NCBI RefSeq assembly: GCF_016862435.1
Contig: NZ_BOMY01000063.1
Coordinates: 1-48,184 of the forward strand
Reading direction: 5' to 3'
DNA from: Paractinoplanes tereljensis
GTDB lineage: Bacteria; Actinomycetota; Actinomycetes; Mycobacteriales; Micromonosporaceae
Length of the DNA: 48,184 nucleotides
Of the stretch, positions 9,991-18,597 are shown piece after piece. A program made the translations under genes and the position numbers. The notes below the pieces were generated by a model. That model was not told where the DNA came from. It was given only the letters and a program-made list of their open reading frames with translations, and made no database searches. The number at the start of each line of letters is the position of its first letter. Within the stretch, counting starts at the first letter, position 1.

Positions 9991-10452
9991 TCAGTCCAGG
10001 CAGAATTCGTTGCCCTCGGGGTCGGCCATCACGATGAAGCCGGAGCTGAGCGGGGGAGCGGGCTCGTCCCGGCGCAGCCGTTTCGCGCCGAGCTCGACCA
10101 GCCGCTCGCATTCGGCTTCCAGGGCGGCCATCCGCTCGTCGCCGCGCAGGCCGGGGGCGGCGCGCACGTCGAGGTGCAGCCGGTTCTTGGCGACCTTGTC
10201 CTCGGGCACCTTCTGGAAGAACAGCCGCGGCCCCGTGCCGTCCGGGTCCTCGACGGCGGACTGGTTGTTGCGCTCCTCCTTGGGCGTGCCGACCTTGTCG
10301 AGGAAGTCGTCCCACGCGGCGAGCGGATCGGCGCCGGGCGGCAGCGTCACGCCGGGCGGCGCGGGATGGACGTATCCGAGTGCGTCGCGCCAGAACGTGG
10401 ACAGCGCGGCCGGGTCGTGGGCGTCGAAGGTGACCTGAATCTCTCGGCTCAT
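9991..10452 (-). CDS. VOC/glyoxalase-like domain protein
   Basis: 153 aa from ATG at 10452 (MSREIQVTFDAHDPAALS); an upstream start at 10500 is less likely. Two beta-alpha-beta-beta-beta modules are visible: FDAHDPAALSTFWRDALGY at the start and GFIVMADPEGNEFCLD at the end, as in the Glyoxalase_6 branch of the vicinal-oxygen-chelate fold. Family members include small-molecule isomerases, dioxygenases and drug-binding proteins; no substrate can be assigned. It is divergent from the ABC importer operon, with 109 bp between starts. Confidence 0.82.
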   Translation of the reverse strand: MSREIQVTFDAHDPAALSTFWRDALGYVHPAPPGVTLPPGADPLAAWDDFLDKVGTPKEERNNQSAVEDPDGTGPRLFFQKVPEDKVAKNRLHLDVRAAPGLRGDERMAALEAECERLVELGAKRLRRDEPAPPLSSGFIVMADPEGNEFCLD

Positions 10453-10505
10453 ACGGCCACCCTGGCATGCATTGCGGTCAGTTCGGGACCGCAAACGCAC
10501 ACATT

Positions 10506-10515
10506 TACAACTGTA
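10506..10515. promoter_or_regulatory. Possible operator TACA-N2-TGTA
   Basis: The divergent region between the VOC gene and the importer operon (10453-10561) contains TACAACTGTA, an inverted repeat with a two-base centre. It resembles the TACAnnTGTA class of operators bound by BlaI/CopY-type regulators, but no such regulator is nearby and a 4-bp arm is short. This is a hint only. Confidence 0.2.
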
Positions 10516-10561
10516 GATCGGTGTCGTAGTTTTGAAAGCGACTCTTGCGAGGTGAAAGCCA

Positions 10562-11302
10562 GTGCGGATCGCCGTCTCCGATCTCGACCTGCGCTACGGC
10601 GACCTGATCGCGGCCCGGAAGATCACCTTCGACGTGCGGCCGGGCGAGTTCGTCAGCCTGATCGGCCCGTCCGGCTGCGGCAAGAGCAGCGTGCTGCGCG
10701 CCCTCGGCGGCCTGCAGCCGCCTTCGGGCGGCGAGATCACCATCGACGGCGACCGGGTCCGTGGTCCGCAGCCGACCAGGATGGCGTACGTCTTTCAGGA
10801 CCTGGCCCTGTTCCCGTGGCGTACGGCGCGGCGCAACGTCGAGGTCCCGCTCGAACTGCGCGGCGTCCCCCGCAAGCAGCGCCGCGAACGTGCCGAGCAA
10901 CTCCTGGCCAGGGTCGGCCTGACCGACGCGGCCGACCAGCACCCGGCCCAGCTGTCCGGCGGCATGCGGCAGCGGGTCGCGATCGCCCGCGCCCTGGCCT
11001 GCGACGCCGGCATCCTGCTGCTCGACGAGCCGTTCGCCGCCCTGGACGAGCAGACCCGGCTGCGGCTGGGCGGCGAGCTGCGGCGGCTGCTCGAGGAGGA
11101 GGGCAAGACCGTCGTCTTCGTGACGCACAGCCTGCAGGAGGCCGCGTACCTCTCCGACCGGATCGTCGTGCTGAGCCCCCGCCCGGCCACGGTCAAGGAG
11201 GTCATCACCGTGCCTTCGCCTCGCCCCGAGGTCGGCTCGGCGGAATTCCACCGGCTGCACGCCCACCTGACCGACCTGCTGTTCGCGGCGGAGCCGGCAT
11301 GA
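10562..11302 (+). CDS. ABC importer ATP-binding protein (nitrate/sulfonate/taurine type)
   Basis: 246 aa, GTG start at 10562 after a GAGGTG-like ribosome site. Walker A GPSGCGKSS (about 38-46), Q-loop VFQDLALFPW, signature LSGGMRQRVAIARAL, Walker B ILLLDEPFAALDE and H-loop VTHSLQEA are complete. It belongs to the SsuB/TauB/ThiZ-like family that powers two-domain importers for small organics. Its stop overlaps the next gene start (ATGA), and it is the first gene of a four-gene operon. Confidence 0.92.
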   Translation: MRIAVSDLDLRYGDLIAARKITFDVRPGEFVSLIGPSGCGKSSVLRALGGLQPPSGGEITIDGDRVRGPQPTRMAYVFQDLALFPWRTARRNVEVPLELRGVPRKQRRERAEQLLARVGLTDAADQHPAQLSGGMRQRVAIARALACDAGILLLDEPFAALDEQTRLRLGGELRRLLEEEGKTVVFVTHSLQEAAYLSDRIVVLSPRPATVKEVITVPSPRPEVGSAEFHRLHAHLTDLLFAAEPA

Positions 11303-12039
11303 AAGCGGCCGCCTACGCCACCGTCACCCTCGTGACGCTGCTGGCGTGGTGGCTGCTGACCGCGACCGGCGTGACGAACCCGCTGATCCTGCCCCCACTC
11401 GGCGACGTCGTCGCCGCGCTGCGCCAGCAGGATCCCGCGACCTGGGCCGCCGCGATGGCCGTCACCACGGTCCGCGCCACGGCCGGGTTCGCCGCCGCCA
11501 CCGTCCTGGCCGTACCCGTCGGTGTTCTGGTCGGCCGGAACGCGACGCTGTCCCACGCGTACGAACCGCTTCTGGCCACGCTCACCGCCGTACCCCTCGT
11601 TGTTCTTTATCCGGTTTTGGCCGCCACCCTCGGCCTGGGCACTTCGTCGAAGGTCGCCCTCGGCGGCCTTTATGCGTTTTTCCCGATCGCCATCGCCACC
11701 ATCCGGGCCGTCGGGCAGACCGACCCCGTGCTGGTCACCGCGATGCGGTCGATGGGCGCGACCCATGGCCGGGTGATTCGCGCGGTGGTGGTGCCGTCCG
11801 CGCTACCCGGCATCGTGGCCGGCCTGCGGATCGGATTCGGACTGGCGCTGGTCACCGTGATCGCCGGCGAGTTCATCGCCGGCGACGACGGCGTCGGCTA
11901 CCAGCTGGCCGCGAGCAGCCAGGGCTACCAGAGCGCCGACCTGTTCGCCTGGGTCGTCCTGGCCGTCGTGCTGACGATCGCGGTCAACACGGTTTTCACC
12001 TTCCTCGCAACGACGCTGGAAAGGACGCTCCGCCGATGA
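11299..12039 (+). CDS. ABC importer permease 1 (SsuC/ThiX-like)
   Basis: 246 aa, ATG at 11299 in a 4-bp overlap. About six membrane helices; the binding-protein-dependent transport signature (EAA loop) is seen as AMRSMGATHGRVIRAVVVPSA followed by LPGIVAGLRIGFG. It forms the membrane channel with the ATPase upstream and probably with the second permease at 13004. Having two distinct permease genes suggests a heterodimeric channel. Confidence 0.9.
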   Translation: MKAAAYATVTLVTLLAWWLLTATGVTNPLILPPLGDVVAALRQQDPATWAAAMAVTTVRATAGFAAATVLAVPVGVLVGRNATLSHAYEPLLATLTAVPLVVLYPVLAATLGLGTSSKVALGGLYAFFPIAIATIRAVGQTDPVLVTAMRSMGATHGRVIRAVVVPSALPGIVAGLRIGFGLALVTVIAGEFIAGDDGVGYQLAASSQGYQSADLFAWVVLAVVLTIAVNTVFTFLATTLERTLRR

Positions 12040-13007
12040 AACGAACGATCGGACCGGCCCTGGCCGCCCTCCTGCTGCTGACCGCCTGCAACACCTCGAA
12101 CAGCACCGCCGACCCGGGCGCCGAACCACCCACCCTGCGCCTGGGCATCGTGCAGGGCCAGGACTTCACGCACGCCCTGCCGGCCCGGACCGCCGAGGCC
12201 CAGGGCATCTTCGCCAAACACGGCCTGACCGTGCAGATCATCGACTTCTCGGCCGGCTCCGACCTGGTCAAGGCCATCGCCGGCGGCAGCGTCGACGTCG
12301 GCGAGGCCACCGGCCTCGACGTGGTGGCCGCGTCGGCCAACGGCGTAGATCTCAAGGCCTTCTACGGTACGGCGGCCACCACCCCGATGGCCGTGATCGT
12401 CAAGGACCGCTCGCCGATCCGCGCCATCGCCGACCTGGGCGGCAAGAAGGTGGGAATTTCGAAATTCGGTTCACTTACCGATTTCACGGTCAAGCTGATC
12501 GCCCAGAAGACCGGCGCCAAGGACATCAAGGCCGTGCCGCTGGGTGCCCCGTCGGCCAACACCGCCGCGCTGAACAAGGGCGACGTCGACGCGATCATCC
12601 TGCCGGTCGAGTTCGCGTACGCCCTGCAGGCCGCCGGCACACCGGTGACCGCGATCCGGATCGCCGACCTGACCCCCGACAGCCAGTTCGGCACCCTGGC
12701 CGCCACCGGCAAATACCTGGCCGCCAACCAGGCCACGGTGACCGACCTGACCAAGGCCTACGCCGAGGCGATCACCTACCTGCAGGCCAACAAGGACAGC
12801 ACTGTGCAACTCTCGGTAGCCAAACTGGCCATGAAGGAGCCGGTCGCCGTCCAGACCTTCGACGAGCTCGCCAAGGACTTCACCGCCAACGGCAAAATCA
12901 ACGTCAACGGCCTCCGCGCGTACGCCGAAAGCCTCCCCGGTCTGGGCCTGGCCAAGCAGGTCCCGGCCGAGGCCGACTACTACGACCCGACGTTCGCCGC
13001 CCAGTGA
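12036..13007 (+). CDS. Substrate-binding lipoprotein of ABC importer (NMT1/SsuA-like)
   Basis: 323 aa, ATG at 12036 overlapping the permease stop. A lipoprotein signal (MKRTIGPALAALLLLTAC, lipobox LLTAC, mature Cys ~18) leads to a periplasmic-binding fold of the NMT1/SsuA type: LRLGIVQGQDFTHALPA, GGSVDVGEATGLDVV and LGGKKVGISKFGS are the usual ligand-pocket loops. Relatives bind thiamine precursors, sulfonates, taurine or nitrate; the pocket cannot be typed by eye. It captures substrate outside the membrane for the two flanking permeases. Confidence 0.9.
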   Translation: MKRTIGPALAALLLLTACNTSNSTADPGAEPPTLRLGIVQGQDFTHALPARTAEAQGIFAKHGLTVQIIDFSAGSDLVKAIAGGSVDVGEATGLDVVAASANGVDLKAFYGTAATTPMAVIVKDRSPIRAIADLGGKKVGISKFGSLTDFTVKLIAQKTGAKDIKAVPLGAPSANTAALNKGDVDAIILPVEFAYALQAAGTPVTAIRIADLTPDSQFGTLAATGKYLAANQATVTDLTKAYAEAITYLQANKDSTVQLSVAKLAMKEPVAVQTFDELAKDFTANGKINVNGLRAYAESLPGLGLAKQVPAEADYYDPTFAAQ

Positions 13008-13774
13008 GATTGCGCTGGTTGAGCATCGCGGTGCTGGCGGCGGCGTGGGAGCTGGTGTGCCGGACGCTGATCCGCTCCGACGACTACCTGGCGCCGCCGT
13101 CCCGCGTGCTCACCACCGGCGTCGCCTATGTGCTGGATCGCGACACCCTCGCCGGCCTGTGGGTGACCACGACCCGCTTCCTCGGCGCGTTCGCGATAAC
13201 CGCCCTGGTCGGCGTGGTGCTGGGGCTGGCCCTGGGCCGCACCGGCCGGCTGGTGCCGCCCGCCCGCGACATCTTCACGGTCCTCTACACGCTGCCGCTG
13301 GTCCCGTTCTACCCACTGTTCGTGCTCTGGTTCGGCCTGGGTTTCCGCTCCGAGGTGGCCTTCGGCGCCATCCACGGCGCGGTCCCGGTCGTGCTGGGCA
13401 CGATGGCCGCCGCGTCCCGAGTAGACGAAACCCTGATCACCGCAACCAGGGCGATGGGCGCCGGCCGAACCCGAGTTCTGACCAAGGTGGTCCTGCCCGC
13501 CACGGTCCCGGATGTGGTGGGCGCCCTGCGCATCGGCGCAGCCCTGTCCCTGCTGGGCGTCCTGCTGGCCGAACTGATGGTCTCGGTCGACGGCGTAGGC
13601 CACATCATCGCCGCCCTGATAGCCAACCTGCGCGGCCCCGAACTGGACGCGGTGATCCTGGCCGTCTGCGCAGGCGCGGCCGTGGTCAACACCGCGCTGC
13701 ACCAGGGCGAGCGACGACTCTCCCGCTGGCGGGCGGACTCCGCATTTCCTGGCGGCGTGCGACAGCGCCGCTGA
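13004..13774 (+). CDS. ABC importer permease 2
   Basis: 256 aa, GTG start at 13004 within a GTGA overlap. A SsuC-like permease with EAA loop ATRAMGAGRTRVLTKVVLPATVPDVVGALR and about six helices. It is clearly related to permease 1 but diverged along its length, in keeping with a heterodimer rather than a recent duplication. It ends the operon; a strong hairpin follows 27 bp after its stop. Confidence 0.88.
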   Translation: MRLRWLSIAVLAAAWELVCRTLIRSDDYLAPPSRVLTTGVAYVLDRDTLAGLWVTTTRFLGAFAITALVGVVLGLALGRTGRLVPPARDIFTVLYTLPLVPFYPLFVLWFGLGFRSEVAFGAIHGAVPVVLGTMAAASRVDETLITATRAMGAGRTRVLTKVVLPATVPDVVGALRIGAALSLLGVLLAELMVSVDGVGHIIAALIANLRGPELDAVILAVCAGAAVVNTALHQGERRLSRWRADSAFPGGVRQRR

Positions 13775-13800
13775 ATCGTCACCCTCGGTGCTGCAGAGCA

Positions 13801-13825
13801 GCCTGCGGTCGTCTCAGCCGCAGGC
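13801..13825. terminator. Bidirectional hairpin terminator
   Basis: GCCTGCGG (13801-13808) and CCGCAGGC (13818-13825) form a perfect 8-bp stem with a 9-nt loop. It lies between the importer operon and the convergent MarR gene, whose stop codon falls inside the loop, so it can serve both transcripts. Confidence 0.6.
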
Positions 13826-14254
13826 GCCGGGGTCGGTGACCTTGGCCAGAAGGCGTTCCAGGTGGGCGCGTTCGGTGGGGGAGAGGGTGGCGAACAGGTC
13901 GTCGTCGGTCTTGTTCAGGACTGAGTCGACGGCGTGCAGTGCTCGGGTGCCGTCGGGGGTGAGCGCGACGATGTGGCGGCGGCGGTCGGCGGGGTCGCGC
14001 TGGCGGGACACCAGGCCGAGACCTTCCAGTTCGTTGAGCACGGCTACCAGGGCGCTCGGGTCGACGCCCAGGAGGTCGATCAGGGCCTGCTGGTTCACCG
14101 GGCCGTCGGCCAGCTGCGTCAGCGTGAACGCGGACCGCATGGTCAGCCCGGAGCCGGCCAGGGCGTCGCGCACCCGGGCGCCGGCCAGCGTGCCGCGGTT
14201 GGCGAGCAGCACGCCCAGCTGGGCCATCGGCGCGGAGCGCGGAGACGATGCCAT
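13814..14254 (-). CDS. MarR family transcriptional regulator
   Basis: 146 aa, ATG at 14254. It has a MarR winged helix: recognition region NQQALIDLLGVDPSALVAVLNELEGLGLV and wing RDPADRRRHIVALTPDG, with dimerisation helices at both ends. It is divergently transcribed from a DoxX-like gene, and the 90-bp gap contains a 28-bp near-perfect palindrome (14291-14318), the expected arrangement for a MarR protein that represses both promoters until a ligand or oxidant releases it. Confidence 0.92.
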   Translation of the reverse strand: MASSPRSAPMAQLGVLLANRGTLAGARVRDALAGSGLTMRSAFTLTQLADGPVNQQALIDLLGVDPSALVAVLNELEGLGLVSRQRDPADRRRHIVALTPDGTRALHAVDSVLNKTDDDLFATLSPTERAHLERLLAKVTDPGACG

Positions 14255-14290
14255 GCCAATACCTTACCCACTCCCGATGGTCGTGCTCGT

Positions 14291-14318
14291 AAAACCGTTG
14301 TAGGCTTCCAACGATTTT
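14291..14318. promoter_or_regulatory. Palindromic MarR-type operator
   Basis: The arms AAAACCGTTG and CAACGATTTT are inverted repeats with one mismatch, separated by 8 bp, so half-site centres are about two helical turns apart. The palindrome sits between the divergent MarR and DoxX genes, 27 bp before the DoxX start. This size and placement fit a MarR dimer site. Confidence 0.65.
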
Positions 14319-14344
14319 GCTGGACCAATCGTCTAGGGGTCTCC

Positions 14345-14695
14345 ATGTTCATCGCTTACACCGTCGTCGCCGTCGTGCTCGCTCTGGCGAACGCCGGCAC
14401 CGCCACCGCGAAGCTCCGCCGCGACGAGCGGATCACCGCCGGGCTGACCGGGGTGGGGGTGCCGGGGTCGTGGTTCGTGCCGCTGGCGCTGCTGAACTAC
14501 GCCGGCGCGGTCGGGCTGCTGGCCGGGATCGGGTGGCGGCCACTGGGCATCGCCGCCGCGATCGGGCTCGTCCTGTACTTCCTCGGCGCGCTGGGCTTCC
14601 ACCTGCGGGTCAGGGACGTCAAGGGCCTGCCGGTGCCGACCGCAATGCTCGCCGGCTCGGCGCTGGCCCTCGCCCTCGGCCTCGCCTCGGCCTGA
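14345..14695 (+). CDS. DoxX-like membrane protein
   Basis: 116 aa, ATG at 14345. Four hydrophobic segments (about 3-20, 42-60, 68-88, 98-115) as in DoxX/SURF4-like proteins; MFIAYTVVAVVLALANAGTA starts the first. Family members are linked to thiol stress and quinone chemistry, often under MarR control. A MarR gene and palindrome are immediately upstream. The 3' end lies in the first unit of a 32-bp tandem repeat. Confidence 0.85.
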   Translation: MFIAYTVVAVVLALANAGTATAKLRRDERITAGLTGVGVPGSWFVPLALLNYAGAVGLLAGIGWRPLGIAAAIGLVLYFLGALGFHLRVRDVKGLPVPTAMLAGSALALALGLASA

Positions 14696-14767
14696 TCGGC
14701 GTCGCCCTCGGCCTTGCGTCGGCCTGGTCGGCGTCGTTCTCGGCCTTGCGTCGCCCTGGTCGGTGCG
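14672..14767. repeat. Three tandem 32-bp units
   Basis: Units run 14672-14703, 14704-14735 and 14736-14767, each built on GCCCTCGGCCTYGCSTCGG plus CCTGRTCGGCGTC. Unit 1 encodes the DoxX C-terminus and its TGA; in units 2 and 3 the same position reads TGG. The unit length is not a multiple of three, so it is not a protein repeat. It probably arose by replication slippage. Confidence 0.8.
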
Positions 14768-14961
14768 GGCGGCTGGGCGTTCGAAAATCGTTGGCGTGGC
14801 GCTGCGGTGCGCCGTTAGCGTGCGGACGAGCCAGGTCGCCTAGGCAAGGACGTGCCGTTGTACACCCTGTGAGACCTCCCAAGCGCTGATTTGTCGCGCG
14901 ACGCGTGTCTGCGTCGCGTTCCTTCTTGCTGCGGATTTCTCACTGGGACCGGTGTTCCTCT

Positions 14962-15510
14962 GTGCTCAAAACCTGGATGGTCATACCCACCTGCCTGCCC
15001 ATCGTTCGCCGCCGCTGCCACGCGTGCGCGTCCGGACGATTCCGGGCCAGCGGCAAATTTCGCGTCAACGCCAACCACAAGCTCCTCGACGTCTGGCTGC
15101 TCGTGCTCTGCGCCGGATGCGGGGAGACGGCGAAACTCACCGTCCTGGAGCGGACGACGGTGCGCTCGATACCGCCGGAACTGCTGGACCGGCTGCACGA
15201 CAACGATCCCGGCCTGACCGCCGAACTGCTCCAGGATCCACTCGTGCAGCACCGCAACCGCATCGCCCTCGACTGGGACGACGCCTGGCGCCTCGACACC
15301 GGCGGTTCCGACCACCTGAACCTCGAGGTGGTCGACGTCGCGGTCCGGTTCGCGGCCCGGATCCCAATCCGGCCGCTGCGCCTGATCGCCGACGGTTTCA
15401 GGCTTCCCCGAGCCGAGGTCTCACGTCTGGCCACCGAGGGGAAGGTCGTCTCAGCGGTCCGGCTGGGCGGCAAGGTCTCCGGCGATTTCACCTTCACGTT
15501 CAAGCGCTGA
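14962..15510 (+). CDS. DUF1062 family protein with zinc ribbon
   Basis: 182 aa from a GTG at 14962 (alternatives: ATG 14977, GTG 14905; none has a strong ribosome site). Residues about 6-12 read MVIPTCLP, the usual start of DUF1062 proteins, followed by RRCHACAS and VLCAGCGE, two CxxC pairs that should bind one zinc. The C-terminal ~40 residues (IRPLRLIADGFRLPRAEVSRL) resemble an S4-like RNA-binding helix pair. Function unknown; RNA-related activity is an inference. A perfect hairpin follows 9 bp after the stop. Confidence 0.78.
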   Translation: MLKTWMVIPTCLPIVRRRCHACASGRFRASGKFRVNANHKLLDVWLLVLCAGCGETAKLTVLERTTVRSIPPELLDRLHDNDPGLTAELLQDPLVQHRNRIALDWDDAWRLDTGGSDHLNLEVVDVAVRFAARIPIRPLRLIADGFRLPRAEVSRLATEGKVVSAVRLGGKVSGDFTFTFKR

Positions 15511-15518
15511 GCTTTCGC

Positions 15519-15549
15519 GGCCGGTCCGGCGTTGCTTGCCGGACCGGCC
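15519..15549. terminator. Perfect 12-bp hairpin terminator
   Basis: GGCCGGTCCGGC (15519-15530) pairs with GCCGGACCGGCC (15538-15549) over a 7-nt loop, with no mismatch. It begins 9 bp after the DUF1062 stop codon. There is no U-tract, as in many actinobacterial terminators. Confidence 0.7.
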
Positions 15550-16266
15550 CTTCGTGCTCGGCCGACTTCGTCGACGGCCCGTGTGGAAGCTGCGGGGCGG
15601 CGAGGTCCATGCTCGCGGGCGTCAGGGGTGGAATCTCGTCGCGCGAAAGGCGCGCTGCGGCCGTGCGTCCGTCCTGGGTCGCGGGCGGCAGCCGCCGGAG
15701 GCGGGGTTCGGGACTGTGCGGTTGGGGGCCGGGTCGGGCGTACTTGAAAGGGCGTTTGATCGGTTTGTCGCCGACTTGGCGTCGGCAGCCTTTTCCGCGT
15801 GGGCAGGTCGGAGATCTTGGAACGGTGCAGCACTCAGCGGGGGGTCAATTCGACAACTTCGCCGGGGGCTGGCCCGTCGCTGCCGGATATAAGCGGCAAA
15901 TCGGGATGGGGCGGCCACTATGTGGAAGGGGCGGCCACGGTGCGGGACGGTTGGTCGGGTGGAACGCCCGCTCGGATCGATGTTGGCGAAAAGCCGGATA
16001 TCTGCGCTCTTATTGCGTCTTTCTTAGACTCTGCCCATCGGGCTTTGGGGCGGATCGCGGATCGGCCGCGTCGCGGTGGCCAGGTAGACCGCGCTGCTTG
16101 TGCCGGCAAGCTCGAGCGGCAGGCAACCTGGGCGTGGGCTGCGCCGAGGATGCCTGCGGCAGGCGAGATCATCCCCACTTCCGCCAGGGGCTTGCGGACC
16201 GTATCTTGGTCGGGCGCACTTGCGTGACGACGTTTCCTGCACGGGACGTATGGGGGAGATCGCTGG
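15550..16266. other. Gene-poor stretch
   Basis: About 700 bp with no convincing coding region. Open frames on both strands lack a ribosome site, family resemblance and third-position GC bias. A near repeat GGGGCGGCCAC occurs twice around 15909-15941. The last 30 bp contain the GGGGGAG ribosome site of the gene at 16267. It may be a decayed locus, but I cannot identify one. Confidence 0.5.
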
Positions 16267-17121
16267 ATGTCGCTGTGGGAACGTGCACAGATGCGCACGA
16301 CGCTCATCGTGGCCGGCTGTGTCGCGGTGGCGGCCGGGATTGTCGGCGTGGTCGCCGCGCCCGACTCGGAGCCTTCGGTGGGGCTGACCCTGGCGCCGGT
16401 CTGGGAGCCGCCGTCGGCCCTGCCGCAACCCACCGGGTCGGTGAGCCCTTCGGTCTGGCCCAGCCAGCCGGAACAGGTGGACCTGGGCGTCGAGGCCGGC
16501 CCGGGAGCCGTCACCACCACGGTCCGGCCGACGGCTGTGCGACCGCCGGAGACTACGTCGGCCAGCCCGGCGGCGCCGGTGTCGCCGCTGCTGACCGTTA
16601 CCGCCGGAGCGGTACCCAGCGAGGTCGACCTCAGCAGCGAGGGCACCCGGGACTGGGTGCACTGGGGGCTCGCCGACAGCGCCTCGGTCAACCGCAAGAC
16701 CGGCGTCACGCCGCTGATTCAGGACCTCGGCAGCCCGGGCCGGCGGGGCCGCTACGACAACAACCCGCAGTTGTTCAGCTGGTCGGACGGCAGCCCGAAC
16801 CGCACCGCCACCCGCACCCCGACCGGGGTCTACACCTGCGGGCAGGGCGGCGGGTTCGTCGTCCAGGCTCCGGCCGGGCCGGCGACCAGCACCGTGCATC
16901 TCTACGCCGGGGTGTGGATGGGCCGGGGGCAACTCACCGTGACGCTGGACGGCGCCACCGTCAGTAAGACCCTGGAGAATTTCAACGCGATCGCTACGGC
17001 CCGCTACGAGATCCGGTTCCGCGCCACCGCCGGCAGCCGGCTCACCATGACCTGGACCGCCACCGCGGTCAACAACCCCACCTGCGGCAACGTCGACATG
17101 CAGGCGGTCACCCTCAGCTGA
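16267..17121 (+). CDS. Membrane-anchored secreted protein with C-terminal jelly-roll-like domain
   Basis: 284 aa; ATG at 16267 with GGGGGAG about 10 bp upstream. An N-terminal hydrophobic segment (MRTTLIVAGCVAVAAGIVGVVA, about 9-30) acts as signal or anchor. Residues ~35-110 are Pro/Ser/Thr-rich linker. Residues ~115-284 (DWVHWGLADSASVNRKTG ... GVYTCGQGGGFVVQAPAG ... STVHLYAGVWMGRGQLTVTLDG) look like a galactose-binding-type beta-sandwich seen in carbohydrate-associated secreted proteins, with two Cys likely paired. Probably extracellular polymer binding; no catalytic motif is visible. Confidence 0.7.
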   Translation: MSLWERAQMRTTLIVAGCVAVAAGIVGVVAAPDSEPSVGLTLAPVWEPPSALPQPTGSVSPSVWPSQPEQVDLGVEAGPGAVTTTVRPTAVRPPETTSASPAAPVSPLLTVTAGAVPSEVDLSSEGTRDWVHWGLADSASVNRKTGVTPLIQDLGSPGRRGRYDNNPQLFSWSDGSPNRTATRTPTGVYTCGQGGGFVVQAPAGPATSTVHLYAGVWMGRGQLTVTLDGATVSKTLENFNAIATARYEIRFRATAGSRLTMTWTATAVNNPTCGNVDMQAVTLS

Positions 17122-17134
17122 GGTACGGTCATGC

Positions 17135-18559
17135 ATGCCCATCGATAGACGACTGCCCGCCCTGGTAGCGGTGGCCGCCCTGCTGGTGGCCGGCCTCGGC
17201 GCCTGGCTGCTGGCCGGAGCGGGCGGCGACGCCCGGCGCACGCACGTCGTCGTCGACCGGGTGCCGATGGACGAGGTCCACCCGCCCGGCACCGGGCACC
17301 CCGGTGTGGTGGTCGCGCACGGCTTCGCCGGCTCGGCCAAGCTGATGGCGCCGTTCGGGGACACCCTGGCCGCCCGGGGGTACGTGGTGGTGCTGCTCGA
17401 CTTCACCGGGCACGGCGCCAACACCCGTCCGCTGCAGCTCGGCGACGCCGGGGACGGCGCCCTCGAACGCGACCTCGATGTCGCGGTGGCGCACCTGCGT
17501 TCGCTGCCGGACGTCGACCCGAGCCGGATCTCGCTGGTCGGGCACTCGATGGGGGCCGGGGCGGTCACCCGGTATGCGGCCGGCCACCCCGAGATCAACT
17601 CGACCGTTGCGATCTCGCTGCCGAACGCCTCGGCCGCCCGGCCCGGCGCACCCGCCCGCCTGCTCCTGCTGGTCGGTGGCCTGGAGTTCCGCGGCTTCCG
17701 GGACGCGGCCGCGCAGGCCGGCGAGCCCGGCATCCCCGGCCACCACGCGACGGTGATCCCCGGCGCCGAGCACGTCTCCATCCTGTTCTCGAAGCGCACC
17801 CACCGCGAGACGGCCGACTTCCTCGACGGCGCCCCCGGTGGTGTGTTGCCGGCGCCGACGCGGCGGGCCGGGGGAGCGGCGCTGTTGCTGGTGGCGTTCG
17901 CGGCCGGTCTGGTTCCGCTGGCCCGGCTGACGCTCGGCGGGGCGGTGCGGGGCTGGCCGCGCCCGGACTGGCCGCTGCTCGGCCGGATCACCGCCGTGGC
18001 CGCGGGGGCGGCCGCCGTCGGTGCGGTGATCGCCCGCTTCCTGCCCACCGCGGTGGTGCCGCTCGCGCTCGGCGGTTACGTCGCGGCCCTGACGACGATC
18101 ACGGGCGCGGTGCTCATCGCGTACACCCGCAAGCGCCGGACCCCGGTCGAAGCCGGACCGAAACGGCGGGCTTTCGCCGCGCCTGCCCTGATTGTCTATG
18201 CGGCGATCACGATCGCCGTGCCGCTGCAGCTCGGCCTGACCCACGCGGTGCCTACCGGCACGCGCTGGTGGTCACTCGCGGTGGTGTGGGCCGGTTTCGC
18301 TATTTTGGCGTACGGGTCGGAGCACGCCGTCCTGCCCGTCTCCGTGGTCGTCGTGATCGCCCTGGTAGCCGCCGCGATCCTCGGTCTGACCTCAAGCTTC
18401 GTGCTGCTTGTCGCCCCTCTGCTGGCCGTGCTGATGGTCTGGCAGGCGATGTGGAGTGCCGTTCTGCACCGGTTCGCGGCACCACGCTGGGTGATCGCCC
18501 TGGCCGGTTCGCTGCTTGTCGCGTGGCCGATCGCGGTCACCCTCCCGACAGTGAGCTGA
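17135..18559 (+). CDS. Alpha/beta hydrolase with C-terminal membrane domain
   Basis: 474 aa, ATG at 17135. After a signal-anchor helix (LVAVAALLVAGLGAWLLAGA), residues ~45-235 are an alpha/beta hydrolase: HGFAGS oxyanion loop, LLDFTGHGAN, nucleophile elbow GHSMGAG and a late catalytic-His candidate in GAEHVSILF. From ~245 to the end there are about seven to eight hydrophobic helices. The hydrolase face would be extracytoplasmic if the first helix is a signal anchor. Fusion of this fold to a polytopic domain is unusual; substrate unknown. It is 38 bp upstream of an ABC permease on the same strand. Confidence 0.82.
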   Translation: MPIDRRLPALVAVAALLVAGLGAWLLAGAGGDARRTHVVVDRVPMDEVHPPGTGHPGVVVAHGFAGSAKLMAPFGDTLAARGYVVVLLDFTGHGANTRPLQLGDAGDGALERDLDVAVAHLRSLPDVDPSRISLVGHSMGAGAVTRYAAGHPEINSTVAISLPNASAARPGAPARLLLLVGGLEFRGFRDAAAQAGEPGIPGHHATVIPGAEHVSILFSKRTHRETADFLDGAPGGVLPAPTRRAGGAALLLVAFAAGLVPLARLTLGGAVRGWPRPDWPLLGRITAVAAGAAAVGAVIARFLPTAVVPLALGGYVAALTTITGAVLIAYTRKRRTPVEAGPKRRAFAAPALIVYAAITIAVPLQLGLTHAVPTGTRWWSLAVVWAGFAILAYGSEHAVLPVSVVVVIALVAAAILGLTSSFVLLVAPLLAVLMVWQAMWSAVLHRFAAPRWVIALAGSLLVAWPIAVTLPTVS

Positions 18560-18597
18560 CTGGATCCGGGCGTACCCTCATCGATGTTGGAGGGCCC

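Noticed and set aside
14672..14767. CRISPR array
   Set aside because: Units are contiguous without spacers; a simple tandem duplication.
15550..16266. Genes in the gap before 16267
   Set aside because: Several open frames of 80-140 codons on both strands, none with a ribosome site or family resemblance.
16024..18048. 674-codon minus-strand frame
   Set aside because: Shadow of the secreted protein and hydrolase genes; no domain, Arg/Ser/Pro-rich.
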